Assembly: GCF_043641665.1 (NCBI RefSeq)
Contig: NC_092193.1
Location: forward strand, 21,540,784-21,604,783
Reading direction: 5' to 3'
DNA from: Enoplosus armatus
Taxonomy: Eukaryota > Chordata > Actinopteri > Centrarchiformes > Enoplosidae
DNA length: 64,000 bases
The notes beneath the pieces were generated by a model that searched no databases, was not told where the DNA came from, and saw nothing but the letters and a program-made list of their open reading frames with translations. Below are positions 11,001 through 24,400 of this stretch, piece after piece. Both the position numbers and the translations under genes were made by a program. The stretch's first letter is position 1. Every line of letters starts with the position of its first letter.

Positions 11001-14000
11001 TTTTATTTTGATGGGGCTTTTTTTTCCCCGACTTTCGAAAGCTCCCTCCAAAGCCACATAATACCATACACAAGTCTTTTCACAGGCTGAGTAACGCGCT
11101 TCACGACGAGTAAACTGAACTTGAAAACTGGTGCTGGCTCAGTTGTCGCGGAGAGACACCGCATTCTTCTATTCATTCACTTAAAGATTATGAGATATGT
11201 TTTATTTGTGAATATCAAGAATAATTCTATTGTGACGCCTTATGTCACTTTGTATGGAGAGTACACACAGTTTTTTCCTTCCGTATAACTTTTGTTAGAC
11301 CTAGGAAACTTAGAGAAAGCGAGTAAGCTACTCAACACTGAGTTGATGATACCTTCTCATATTACTGTATGCGGGGCTGTTTGATATGTATCGTAGCCGG
11401 TAATGCATTAGACAAACTTCCATTTCTTTTATAGCACACCAACATCAGAAACGCCGCATTCACAGTGACAGTTTTTTTTTTTTTATGTACCTCCCCCACA
11501 GATGACAATGATGAGAATGGTTAAGAGGAGGAACTCGGTGTTACCGAATCGACCTGTGTCCACACCATGCCCATGCCGTCTGTATGGTTCACATTAGAGC
11601 GACACTATGTGACTTTTGAAAGAAGAAATAACACCTTCTTCCTCTTACAGAAAGTTGAATTCATAAGCAATAAAAAAAAAAACCAAAAAAAACACTGCTG
11701 CTCAGTTCAGTACACTCAAGGGTTTTGCTGGTACACCCTTACATCTGGTGTGACCACGGGCTTATGGTGGCTAATGTTAATAAATGTTTTGTAAATGTTG
11801 CTGTATAGTTCACATTACTGACTGACGCTTCACCACTTTGAGCTAGTGTTACATTAGTTTAGCATTGTAGCTACATGCTAACTTTGCAACCATTGGGGCT
11901 ATTGAAGCATCTACATCTGATATGTTCGATAGCTCAGAAACACGAAGTGGCGTCCAGAAAGCACGCGAACTGCTCACGTGATTGTGATTCCGCCTGGTCT
12001 GTACTAACTATGAAGAAGCAGTTGTTCTGACATATGTTGCAAATATAAATTATGTAATTGTATTTCTGGTACTTTTTCAGTGTTTTGTAATTCAAGTTGA
12101 CAGGTGGAGTAGACTCTCTTCCCAAAATCTTGTTTCTGTAGAGATGGCTATTATGCCACATCAGTATGACTTTGAAAGATCAGTTTATTCCACATGGCTC
12201 TTGATATCACCTCACATGACCATGATGTGACCAACAAAAAAGCCTCGTAATCTTTCCAGATTCGTCATGTTAATGAGATTGCGTGAAGGTTACGGACGGA
12301 CCACAGATACCGACATGGATCCAGAGATAGATGAGGTCTCGTTGATTGGTTTGATATTTATGATGCTAAACACAGATGGCACATATGTATTTTCTGTCAA
12401 CCCTTTATGATAAACCATCCGTCTGCCGTATAATCTCACATAGTCTTTGACATACTCATGCACAGCTGGTATAATAATGATAACCAAAAGCAGGCACACA
12501 CCCTCTGGCCGTGTGACTAAAACAATGGTGACTATATGGGCCTGTAGGCTACGTTCTGTATGAGCCATATGGGCGTTCCTGTGTAATAGGAAGAGACTGT
12601 GTGCTGACAGCAGATGTTCTACCACAGGGTTTCTCAAACGTTTTCTTATCAATTGGTAACCCCCGCCTCTGATGTTCTTGATCTTTCAGTCGACTGACTC
12701 CTGGTTGATGACCTTTGACCCCTTTCCTATTGGATGCTGGGACCAGTTTTGGTCTGGTGTCCACAGACAAAGTTGTTTCTGTTCAGGGTCCTTGCTGTTT
12801 TACCGGTGTGTGTGTCCCCCACAGCTGTCACAGTTGATGTCATACACAACTCCAGTTTTGTCTTTAGGGTGTACCAGCAGAGATCCGAAGGCGGTGAACG
12901 GTTTGTGGAAAGTGCTGAGTCCCTGTGAATTGAAGACTAGATGTTCGGACAGCCCAGCCCCATAACGGAGTCCCACTGGGATGCTTCTGGTGGTCCCTTT
13001 TGAGTTAGCAGTGTCCCTCCTGGTCTTAAAGTCTTAATGTGATGTCACCTGAGTCAGCATCTGTTGGGTCTCAAGAAAGAAAAATCTGGTTGTGTGGAGT
13101 TAGAAAGAAGTGAGCTTACCAGACTTCTGTTGCCCGCTCCTCAAGCTAGAGGCTCGAGGCTACATTAGCCGCCACTAGCGTAACACACCACAGTTGCGTT
13201 GCGGGTAATTTACGCACCAGGTTTTGACAAGAAGGAACAATGAGTGGAATAAAAAAGACAGTCGATTTTGATCTTTTCTTTTTAACTGTCCATCCAATCT
13301 TAAAGGGAGTGCAATGCTAATACTAATGCTAATGCTAATCCTAAAGTTTCTCTATATCCATTCCTTTTAACTGTTGGCCCTGAGTGCCAGAGTGAGTGCC
13401 TGACGGTTTCCAGCGGTAAATGATTTTTATATATTATTTTGTTTGTGTATTTGAAGTATTGTGGGCTCAAAAGTGGGTGGTCTCTTAGCAGTTAGTTAGC
13501 TTGTCAACTACTTCAGCTAATATTGGCATGACAGAGCTGAAGACCCTCGCGTTTCTTATCATATGTAAGAGTAGAGTTTTTATTTTTCCTGCAGAATTTG
13601 AAATGCTATTTGTTGCAAATGCACAGAGCTCAGGCACAGCCGCCTTACGTAACTCTGCAAGTTTGCATCCGATCAGATCCTGCTCAGACTCCAAATTGGC
13701 AAACTCGAGGATGACAGCCCACTGTCGAACGCAAACGAATAATAAATGTGTGTGTTGTAGCAAACGCAGTATAGACTTTTGATATCTATCTGTCGGCCTT
13801 CACAGTACGACAATAATCATTACAATAATACGACATGAAAGCAGGTGAAAAATGTTCCATATTAATGTAAAATATTTCTTACATAACAGCTTACCAGACT
13901 GACATATTGGCATATCTAGTTGGATGGTCAGGGTACATGTCAGAATCACTACCAATCATTGAGATCTATAGTCTGAGACAAGGGAGTGTCTCCCCATCTC

Positions 14001-15436
14001 TTAAGTCTCCCTTCTTTTCAACAGCTATGTCTCTGCTTTTCTTTTTCGCCTGTCCCTGACTCTCCTCTATCCTCTTCATCCTCTGCCTTCTTCTCGTTTG
14101 TTGCGTTAAACCGCCGCGTCATCCCTTCGCTTCTCCATCTGTCTCTCCGTTTCTTCTTTTTCGTCCCTCTCCCGCCTCGCACCTTGTTCATCTTGTCTCG
14201 TCTGTTGAATTCTGGAGTGGGAAGCGCCGTGCTTTTTTTTCCTCGTTCGTTCCAGTGTTAGTAACGTGGAAGCTGTGAAGTCGTTTGAGGCCTCGGCTTC
14301 GATGAAGGCCCGTAATAAACCCCGACTCCTGCTATGTGAACTGAATCGGAAACCAAAAGCTTGTCTGTCCTCAATGTCAGTGAGGGCATACCTTTAGTTC
14401 TGCCTCGTTGTTCTTCCTCCAGCTCCTTTTGCACGGCACCTACAGTGCTGCTCTTTAAAAAAAAAAACCCTGATATTTTCCTGTGTGAGTTTAAATTAGT
14501 AAAGTAGAATTTTGAGATAAGACATAAGGATCTGTCAGTCCTGGAGGTATACCATAAAGCAGGGGTGTTCAACTAAAGTTCGAAGAGGTCCAGTTAGAGA
14601 AAATGTCCTCAAGCAAAGGTCCGTAACATCATAACGTCTAACTTGCGTTGTGATTTAGTGTGATTATATATTGAATTAGCCTAGTAGTTGTATCAACGTC
14701 TGCATGTGATCAACACCTGACTGTCAAATCAAATAAAGAAAGTACAATTCAAAAACATTTTGACCATATTCAAAATAGAGAAAATAAATAAAATAGCTTT
14801 TGAAAAATTATGCATCTTAAAATAAAGTGCTTAATTTTAGAAAAACAAAATAAAGTGTAGCAGCAGCTTGAGTTTCCCTTTTTTCTTTGTTAACTGTTTC
14901 ACATCTTGACTTCACAGTCTGTCTCCCTGTGTCGTTACCTCCTCTTATCATCTGTCACTCGCCTCTCACCTCTCTCGTCCGTCTGTATTCAGACTCACAG
15001 TGTTTATCGCCTGGAGTGCACAGATTTAATTGGCTGAGTAGCATCACGTGGGCTGGCGTAACTCGAACGCAATTGGTCTGTGAGTTTCCTGAGCCGCTAA
15101 ACCAGCGCCGCAAAGACTAGAAAAGCTGCGCCGGTTAAAATAGAAGTGCCTGCAGACACTGCAGTCTGCTAGTGTTTCTACCAGTGCTGGGAGGGCGATG
15201 TGTTTGCTGAGGCATGATAAAACATCCCTGCAGTGTGTGTGTGTGTGTGTGTACTTTTACTGTACGTATGTGGGATGGAGGTACAGTGGTGAGAGAGAGA
15301 GAGAAGGACGAGGGACCTCTGCCTTAACAAGTGTTCTCTCTCTCTCTCTATGTGTGTGTGTGTGTGTGATATAGACTGCAGTACAGTGGAGCATCAGTAC
15401 CTGCAGCTTCACACACATGCACTTCTGGTGAGGTCA

Positions 15437-15470
<34 letters not shown>

Positions 15471-18016
15471 TGGCTGTCACTGCCAACAACTAGGACATGT
15501 GTGTGTGAGTGTGCTGAGTTCAGCAAATATGTTGAAGTGAGTATGATGTAAGGGAAGCTTTTACAGCACTTCTGGAGTACGACACTGACGGACGGACAGG
15601 CAGGCAGGCAGGCAGGCAGACAGACAGACAGACAGACAGGAGCATGGCAACAGTCAGTCAGGTTGGCCCCTCCCCAACTGCGCCGAAATGGGCAACACTC
15701 TGAGGTCCAGAAACATTTCAAACCACAGCACAACATGTAGTCAGACATCGTAATCATTCATAAAAGAACGACTTTGTTGAAGGTAGGAAGGCCGTAGAGG
15801 CCGTGTGGTTGGGTGAAAACACACTTTGTAGTAGTAAATAGAAACGTGAAACGAGCCTTTGTTTGACAGCTCAAACACAGGCCCCCCCCCCCCCCACCCC
15901 CAGAGGTACCACCGGCCCCACAGTCTGTCAGTCACAGTAACAGGATTTGCATCATGTATTCAGTGGCCATGGGATTGCGCCATTATTACGGAGCATCTGG
16001 AGTGTGTTGTCGTTGCCGTTAATAATGGTTGGCAGGAGCACAGCGCCGTCTACCCCCCAGGGGAGAGGGAGACTTACCTGAGCAACTCCCTCGTCTCCAC
16101 GTGCTTAGCCTCGCTTTGTTTCTTTGCTCTGACGTCATACATCTCTGTTTCTCCCTTACTTTCTCTTAGATCGTTGTTTTTTTGTTCTGCGTCATTCACT
16201 TTGTTTTCAGTTAAGGGCGCTCACCTCCCCTCCTTTTTATTTCTTTCGAGCCCCTTTCCCCCCCTTCTGTCTTATACCAGACTGATTTCCATCACTGTCA
16301 AAGTAGCATTAGCGTGATGTATGTGGTAAAACGTTGTACAGTAACACTGGCAGGTTTGCTGCCATTCATGTTGGTGTGAATATCCGGCTTTGATTAAAAG
16401 TCGAGATGAAATGAAAACAATCCCCTTTTTAACCCTTTGAGATCACATCCCTGTCTAACAACACATCCCAATTTTTTTGTATTCTTATATCAAAATCCAA
16501 TCATGTTTTCTTCCTGTAAAACCAAAATATGACGCGTGTGCACATGAGCTTGAACCAACCGATGTCAACCAATAATACCATGACATCCACCCATCGCACG
16601 ACCGTCACGCCCACTTTTCAATGCTCAAATCAAATTCCTCCCAACCTCCTTGGCAACACGTGTTAGATACTCTCAAAATGCCGTTTCATCTCGACTTGAA
16701 GCACTTTAAAGGATAAAGGCCCGATCACACCAGAGGGTGACACAGCTAGTCAGTCAGCACTGTAGCTGTCCAAGCTAACTAGCTTGCCTACAGGTGATGT
16801 TGCTGTGAAATGTGAAACCGTTTCAAACGCTGGCGATGTTCTACATTTTAAAAATGAAAGGGACAACGAGCAACAATGAATTGAGTTTAAATCAGCGTGG
16901 CTTCTTTAAACTGTTTCATTTCACGCTGCGGCACAGGGTGACATATTCTATTGTACGACACACACACTGTAGTACAGTGGATTAATCCGCCGCTGAAAGT
17001 AGTCCCCCCCCCCCATAAAATTTCCTCCTGTTTGTGTAACATTTGCTAAAAACGAGAGTGATCCAAAAAAAAAAAAAAAAGAGGTTCAGCAATTTTCTTA
17101 AACTGTATACTTGTGACGCATTGGGACACAGGAACCAATGGGCATCAGGCCACAAACAGGGTAGGGAAGTCAGAGAGTACTGAGAGACAGACTAAGGCAT
17201 TGTTGGTTTTGGTCTTGGCCTGTTGTCAGTAAGAAAAACGTAGAGTATAGCCATCTTTATCCCTTAAAATGCAATGTATTTGTTTTTACAGTTAATTGGA
17301 GCTTCCAGTTATCCCCTTACTAACCACTGCCGGCCCTCATCCCTCCCTTACTTTTCACCCCTCCACTCTCTCTCTCCCCCTCACTCCTAAGTGCTTGTCT
17401 CTCTCCAGAGATGGTGACAGCTGTGACTGAGGATGGGATGCTGTAGTTTGACGCTAACCTCCCCTGTCCTTGGCTTGGAGAGAGAGAGACTTTAGCATTA
17501 GCAACATACGCACGCCAATATTAGCTGCAGGAGCAGCATGGAGTAGGGGGCAGGCCAAGGACAACATGAAAGCATCAGGAGACTATTATGGGGAAAGATG
17601 GGATTTCACTGTGGGTTTTCATGGTGTGTGTGTTTAAACAACAGGGGAAACAAAACAAAATTACCTATAACCCCAGTCTTCTGGTTGGAAAATAAGCAGC
17701 CTCATCGGAGCATGTTGGGAAATACTGAAAAGGAGCGAGCGAGATTCAGTGATTTTTATCTGAACCTGCCTCTTTAACTTTAAAGCCACAATATCAAAAT
17801 CTAGGACTTTGGATTGGCCTCATTGGTCCGTCACAGCTTCCTGGAGTATTGACATGTTCATGCTAGACGTCGTTTATCAGATTAGGGCTGAACTCGGCAG
17901 GCTTATTACACTGATTAGCCAAATGGTTCCTCTACAATTGCGTGTAAAGGTCAAAACTGCAGCATTCGGGAGGGGGGGGGGGGGTTTACTGTTGCCTTGT
18001 GAAACATGTCAGTCAC

Positions 18017-18047
<31 letters not shown>

Positions 18048-21000
18048 CCTCACAAAAATGATGGAAGTGATTCCAAAACATAAAACATGCAGCTACCATA
18101 CTGATATGAGCACAGCATTAAAAACAATATATACAGACGTATCCCACATTGACCTTGCCGCACAACTGTAACTGACCCAAAAGATGTTCATCTAAATATA
18201 GAGGCAGCAGGTTTGCCCAGAGGCTGACTGCCATCATCTGGAAGCTGTACTCTTGCTGTGAGCTGAAGTGCAACTGGGTTGGTACCCCTATACAGCATGT
18301 GGCCCATCGCCGCAAAGTGCACTTCAGCGAGCCCCGAGCCGCTCCGGAGGCACTGCACAGCAGACGGCTCTGCCCTTGTGACCTCCGGGAAGAAACGCGT
18401 GAGTTGGAGGCTCCGTCGGCAGCCTTTTTAAAGGTGCACTCCCAACAATTTAAGTGTCGCGTTCCCGTTAAGTTTGAGGACTTGTGAGAGACAGATAATG
18501 GTTCAAACTGGTGAGGCGGAAGTACGTAAAAATGGACGTGAACTTTCGGTCAGATTAGCCATGTGAGCCCTAACAACCGGGGGAAGCTCTCTGTTTGTTT
18601 GTTTTTTTGAGGGGAAAAGCTAGGAGCCCAAATGACCTGAGCGGTTAAAGTTACTGTCAATCATGATTTTACAAGATGAGCCACGATGGAAGGTCAGCTT
18701 CGCCAAATGACCATATACCGCAGTGTAACAGGTGCTGATTAATGACGTGAAATGCGCGTGTCATGCGCAGTGGTGAGCCCGTCAGGCTGTATTTTCTTCA
18801 AAGTACGCAATGCGAGCTATTTTTGCGGTGGTTCCCCCCCCCGCTTGTATATTTGGACTTTGTTTCTCCTGGCAGTGTGTTTTTTTTTGAAGAGCTTCCA
18901 GTCCAGTGATGCAGAAATGCCATAAAAATCATGTTTGGAAAAAAAAAAAAAAAAAAAAAAAAAAAGAAGAAGGTGCTGACCTTGAGGCTTGATACTGGCG
19001 CGCTGTCCTCAGACGACTGTCTGGGTTTCCGACTGTGCCTGCATGCTGCGTGTGCGCGTTGGTTATGGGGGTGTGTGGGAGAGCGAGAGAGAACAAGAGC
19101 GAAAAGTTTAGGGGGCCAGAACAGAACAAACTTTATTTGGCTTATTCATTCATTTACAGCCAGACTGTGCGCCTCTTTTCACGTGGATGTATGTACATGT
19201 GGCTTCTATGAAACGTTAGTGCCGGTGTTTTGTTGACAGCGCTGGTGTCTCTGAAGGCAGCACAGCTCCCATAAACTTGGGCTAAATGATTTGAGTAAAA
19301 TATCTAACTGCAGTTTTTCGAACCGATATTCCAATTGTCTGATTCTTTCCTCTAAATGAAGCTCCGGGGCTCTGTTGGTTTGTTTCCAACAAGAGAAGTT
19401 CGTATTAAGCATAATCACACTTGTTTATACATTAAAAAAAAAAAAAGAAGAAGAAGAAAAGAAAAACGGATGGAATGACACGTTGCATTTGTCATTTGAC
19501 AACACCATGCGACCATGCGACCATGCGACCAGCAACTGGCTGATGTTAGCTAATGTTGGCGAGCTTTAGATCGTCATCGCTGTGTTGCTGATGTTACTGT
19601 GTCAGTTTGGCGACTTTATGACTGCCACTGTTTACCGCTACTGTGTTTTAGCTTTTAATATTACCCCATATTTGTTCCCCTGGTGGCCACAGTGGCCGCT
19701 GTTCAGCAAAAGTCACAGCGTCGCTTTAATTAGCCATACAGCTTACAAACGGAATTTGCTACAGTTAACTTTACCAGTTTCTTAAGACGTTAATAATGTA
19801 AGTTCTAAAAAGAAATCGCAGCTCTTTTTTTTTTAAATTGCGATTTTCGTCTAAAAACAATCGCTCAGCCCCACTCTCAACCTCACGAAGACGCCGCTAG
19901 CACGTGTGCTCCGCTCGTCTTTGCGGAGTTTGACCAAATGTGGTCGGACGGAAGGGTTCTTTTAAGGTAGAGATACTATAACATCTCGCATGCAAAAGTG
20001 AGAGACGGCAAAAACAAGGAACACAAAGAGGTGTGGAGGGAAAGTGTGACAATGATGAGGGAAGTCAGACCCAGAGGGCGCAACCGGCAGCTGGAGAGTA
20101 ATCGACAAGGAGGGAAACTCGACAGAGGAAGGCTGGAGTGACTCTGCAGTTATTGTGCCTGCTGTGTGTGTGTGTGTGCGTGTGTTTGTTTGTTTTCATG
20201 GTTTCAGCTGAAAATTCAACAACTCGCGGATGCCCCGTCTTCACAGGCCCCCAAAAATGGATACACACTTGCACTCAAATCCAGCACGCTTAAAACCCCC
20301 GCAGTTAATGCACGCTTGTTAATTATTCATGGTATCCACCATTACACTGACGTTGGCCCAGAGCCAGAAATATCTCCCCCGGACGCATCTGATAGAAAAC
20401 GGGAGTTCAAACCGCCGCGTCTCTCTGCAACAGTGGCGTCTTTTCCTGGTACACAGTAAACGGTCATGCTCCAACAGGAAGACATCGCGATGTCTGTGTT
20501 GAAATTCGGCCCTATTTTCGTTGTGAGGCTGCACTGTTTACCCGCTCCCCCGGGTGTTCCAGGACCGCGGACAGAGACGCTTCACTGGGGCTTAATTGAA
20601 ATGAATGAATGAATTAGACGGGATGGAATGTGGTACCTGGGTCTCGAAAGACCTGAGGTGTATGTGCTGTGAGGGTTGGCTAAACAATAGCACCACCATT
20701 AGCGCAATCTCATGAAATCCATTGCAGGAGTCTGAGGTGTTTTTTTTTTTTAATTCGTAGCACACTTAGTTTTTGTTGACAGGTGGTCCTTTAATTCTAA
20801 AAGTCATCAGGTTTCTGATCTCATTATGCTGCAGCCAAATGTGCTCAATGAGTGGTCACCCGTGAAACAGTATGAGTGGTGCTTCGCTTGATGTGATCAT
20901 GTAATGCCCCCCCCCCCTTCCCCCGAGGACTTATTTCTCAGTGATTTAGTTGTTAACGTGCTTTTATTGTTATGATAACAGTTGATGATGTACAGCAGCT

Positions 21001-21381
21001 TTTCTGTCTGTGCTGCCTAATGGGCTTTCATGGAGCCAGCAGTGCAGGTCTTCCCTTTGCTTCGGTCAATGGATTATATCATCCTTTTGATGTATTTTAT
21101 TACGCAGCGGCACTTAGGTAGCCACGGACCCCTGCTCCTGCTCCTTCAATAGCAACATCAAACATTTATTTATAGTGTCTGTCGATGGTGGACGTGAGCG
21201 AGCGTGTGTCTTGCCGCGAGCGCCTCGGCGGGTGGCGCACACGCATCGACCCTTCAAGACACGTCCGCCGACAGCGAGCGTCGCCCAGGGAGGCGCAGAT
21301 GCTGTCGTCCTCTCTTTGCGTAACCATGGTGACAGTCCCATCGGCGACGTGTCGTGTCTGCTCGCCTCACTGTCAAAAGAT

Positions 21382-21423
<42 letters not shown>

Positions 21424-24400
21424 TACACACTAACAGGCTGGAGAGGCTGGTTTTTGGGGAAGAGGCACCTGTGTGACGGTTAAACAGCTGATAGAGCAGA
21501 GTGACAGACAGACAGACAGACAGACAGACAGATTCAGGTGCAGTTTTCAGCCTGTCTGGCTATGTGGAGAGTTTTAGAAGAAAAGCCTGCAGGATGCTGT
21601 ATGTGTTTGTCAGAAACATGTAGGTCATCCATCCTAGATCTGGGTCTCTGTCTGTAATGTATTTCAGAGGAGCCATACCTGGAAATGTATATAGGTATGT
21701 GTATGTAGCATGTAGCATGTAGTAGCACAACGTACAGCATTTAAAAAGGGTTGTGTTGTACAGTGGGCAACATGCTATATGGGAGATTTGATGTTGTGCG
21801 TGATGTCACTGTGTCTAGATTAGCGATGATGTTGATAATTCTCTTTGTCTCCTCTAGGTCCGGGGATGATGTCATCAATGATGTCATCAGGGGGACGCCA
21901 GGACCCACCTGGACAGCCTGCCTTCAGCTCTGACTACCTGTCTGGTGAGGGGGGGGGGGAGGGAGTGCGACTTATTCATCACACGTGTCCCACTTTAGAA
22001 AAAGTTTGCAAAGAAGTTTTGAGTATTTTTTTTTGTTTTGTTTTGTTTTGTTTTTGCAGAGGCCCGGGGGGAGGGCTGTAGTGCCCCCTGTAGGTCAATC
22101 CCAAAATAACTGTTTTGAGCAGTTATGACACTGTAGGGCACAGCTTTCCATGTCTTTAATGAATATTCACAAGTAAAAGCTTGAAACGTTCTCCTCGGAC
22201 CTAGAAAATGGGTTTTCTATTGAAAGCACATACTTGTGAGACTGGTAAAGCGGTCCCCTTTTACATTTGGGTCCCAAAAACTTTAAACCCCCCACCACAT
22301 GAGGACATTGTCACATTCTTCACGCGGCCACTACGAATACTGTTCCCATCTACTATAAATATGCCACAAAATCACATAAACAAAAGCGTTGCTGAGCCAA
22401 AATCTGCTCAGAGGCCTCTTCAACACGGGCGTTACTAATGACGTTAATGATGGCTCCGTTCTATTCAAGTGACCCAGTGAGCTGGAGTAGCTAAATGGAA
22501 TTCAGCCGTCATTCATTTGAAAAAAAAAAAAGTGTTGTATTCAGGCATTTTTGGGTGTTTCCGTTGAACCTCACACACATTGAAAATGCAGCGTCAGCGG
22601 GTGCTCGCCGCATTAGGATCCTGGTGAATATTTCCAAAGTCTGCATTTGCTTTGCCCATTTGTTTTTGTGTTCTTTCCCCCTGGTTCATTCATCATTCCG
22701 CTCCTCATCCCTCCTCACGTCTTTGTTCCACTCCTCCCACTCATTTTGACTCTGGCTCTCTGCCCCCCCCCCCCCCCCTGCACTGTCCCCTCTGATTCTC
22801 CAATTGTTCCTCTCCCTTGGTCACTCTTCTCTCTCTCTCCCCCCCGCCTTCTCTCTCTCTCTCAGGTCCTGTGATGGGTGGGAGGACAGATCAGTGGAGC
22901 CTGAACAAGACAAAGGACAGCAGCATGCCTGACTCATTTCTAGGTCCACTTTACTTTTTCACCTCCTGTGTCCTTTTTACCTCTGACTCCAAACTTAGAA
23001 GCAGGTTATATTATCCCTCCTCTCTGTTCGCATCTAAAGACACAAAGCGTTTGACTCTAGCTGTAGACGTTTCGCACTTTACGCTCTTTATCTCGTTTAG
23101 GATATCATTAAATATCACAATGTGGCAAATTTATTGAGAAATTAAATCGTTTTGCAGATGTAAAACAAATACTCAATGTTTGTTATCTTCATTTCTTCAC
23201 ACAGCTGCAGTGATTTATTTTTTTTAAACTTTCATGCACACAAATAACTTATTTTATTTATTATTACTCATATGCACGATATTTATTTATCTTTGTTTGT
23301 TTCCTTTTTTTTTTTTTTTTTTTTACCCCACATTCGCTTGCTATAGACGGTGTTGTGCACAAAAGGGGGTGGAAAACAGACCATAGTGACTGACTGAGAG
23401 TTATGAAGAGAGCTCTAGTGGGGTGGTCAGGGCCATGGATTATATATGGTGCAAGGTCCTGGAAGGTGATGGGTAGTTGTGCACAGAACCTGGTGGGGAA
23501 AAAAAAACACTTGTTTTGAGGTAAAACGGCTCACTGTTGTTGTGCGAGGGTTTTGCATTGAGGATCAGTTTAACTTTAAAGTTTCAATGTGCGACTTGTT
23601 GAGGGCTGGTAGAGAGGTTTGGTGGCTACATCACGTTATTGCTTTAATTTTAAAAAGAGGTTCATTTTTCATTGTGTTTTTTCTTTTTTTTTTAATCCTT
23701 TATTGACAGAGTTTGTTATGAGTGAAATTTTGCCGGCAGGATTTTTATACATGCTGACATTATTAATGTAATATCCAGAATGTATGGACATGGAAATGTA
23801 TGTACCTCTTTTTTTTTTTTTTAAACGGCTACTTTGACTGGTTTCCAGCAAGTTGCTTAATTTCTAAATTTAGTTTCTATGTCCGCAATGAAGCAAATCG
23901 TGGCCTTGTGCCATGTTTTCTACCCCCTGGCTGCGCATGCATTCTGGATTGATTGTAAATGGGAATGTATAACCCCAAACAATAACTAGTTGAAGCCACT
24001 ATTTGCAGTTTATGTGATTGTAGAATATTACATTCTGATGGCATTCGTTATAATTGGTAGAAAATGTGGTAATCGCCGTGAAAGTTGGTTCAAGTGCCGA
24101 TCTTCAAAATACATATGGTAGCTTTAACATTGTTAGGTAGTGCTTAAATGTATCAGTAGCAATTAGTTATTATTATTATTATTATAATACATTTCTTTCC
24201 ATTACTTTACCTGATTTGTGCTTTAAGCAGGTGGTTATGGTAAAGTGTTAAATAATGCTATTACTTGGTCTCACAACTATTATTACAGTTTCCTTAAAGT
24301 ATGTACATGTGTTCTGTGTCTCCATCAGGCTTCCCTCAGTCTGGGATGGGAGGGACCATGGGGTCCGGCCTGCCACCGTTCCAGACCAGCATGAGCTCCA

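Larger units (their letters stand above)
8017..21857 (+). other. map4 intron between exons A and B
   Basis: 13.8 kb with no coding exon that I can support. It contains C- and G-homopolymers (8765, 9472, 20905), a repeat with GAACCGGTTC/ACGAACGACTC motifs (10708-10870), pyrimidine tracts (13990-14200, 16120-16270), a poly-A run of 27 (18021-18047), another poly-A (about 18940-18965) and several microsatellites listed separately. Short exons could hide here. Confidence 0.6.

Noticed and set aside
12290..12965. Coding exons on either strand between A and B
   Set aside because: Frames of 97-120 codons lack compatible phase-1 splice sites and MAP4-like composition.
15437..15640. CRISPR-like regularly repeated block
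   Set aside because: Simple di- and tetranucleotide microsatellites without spacers, in a eukaryotic genome.
23001..23010. Alternative donor GCAG|GTTATA for exon C
   Set aside because: It would leave phase 2 and break the frame into exon D.
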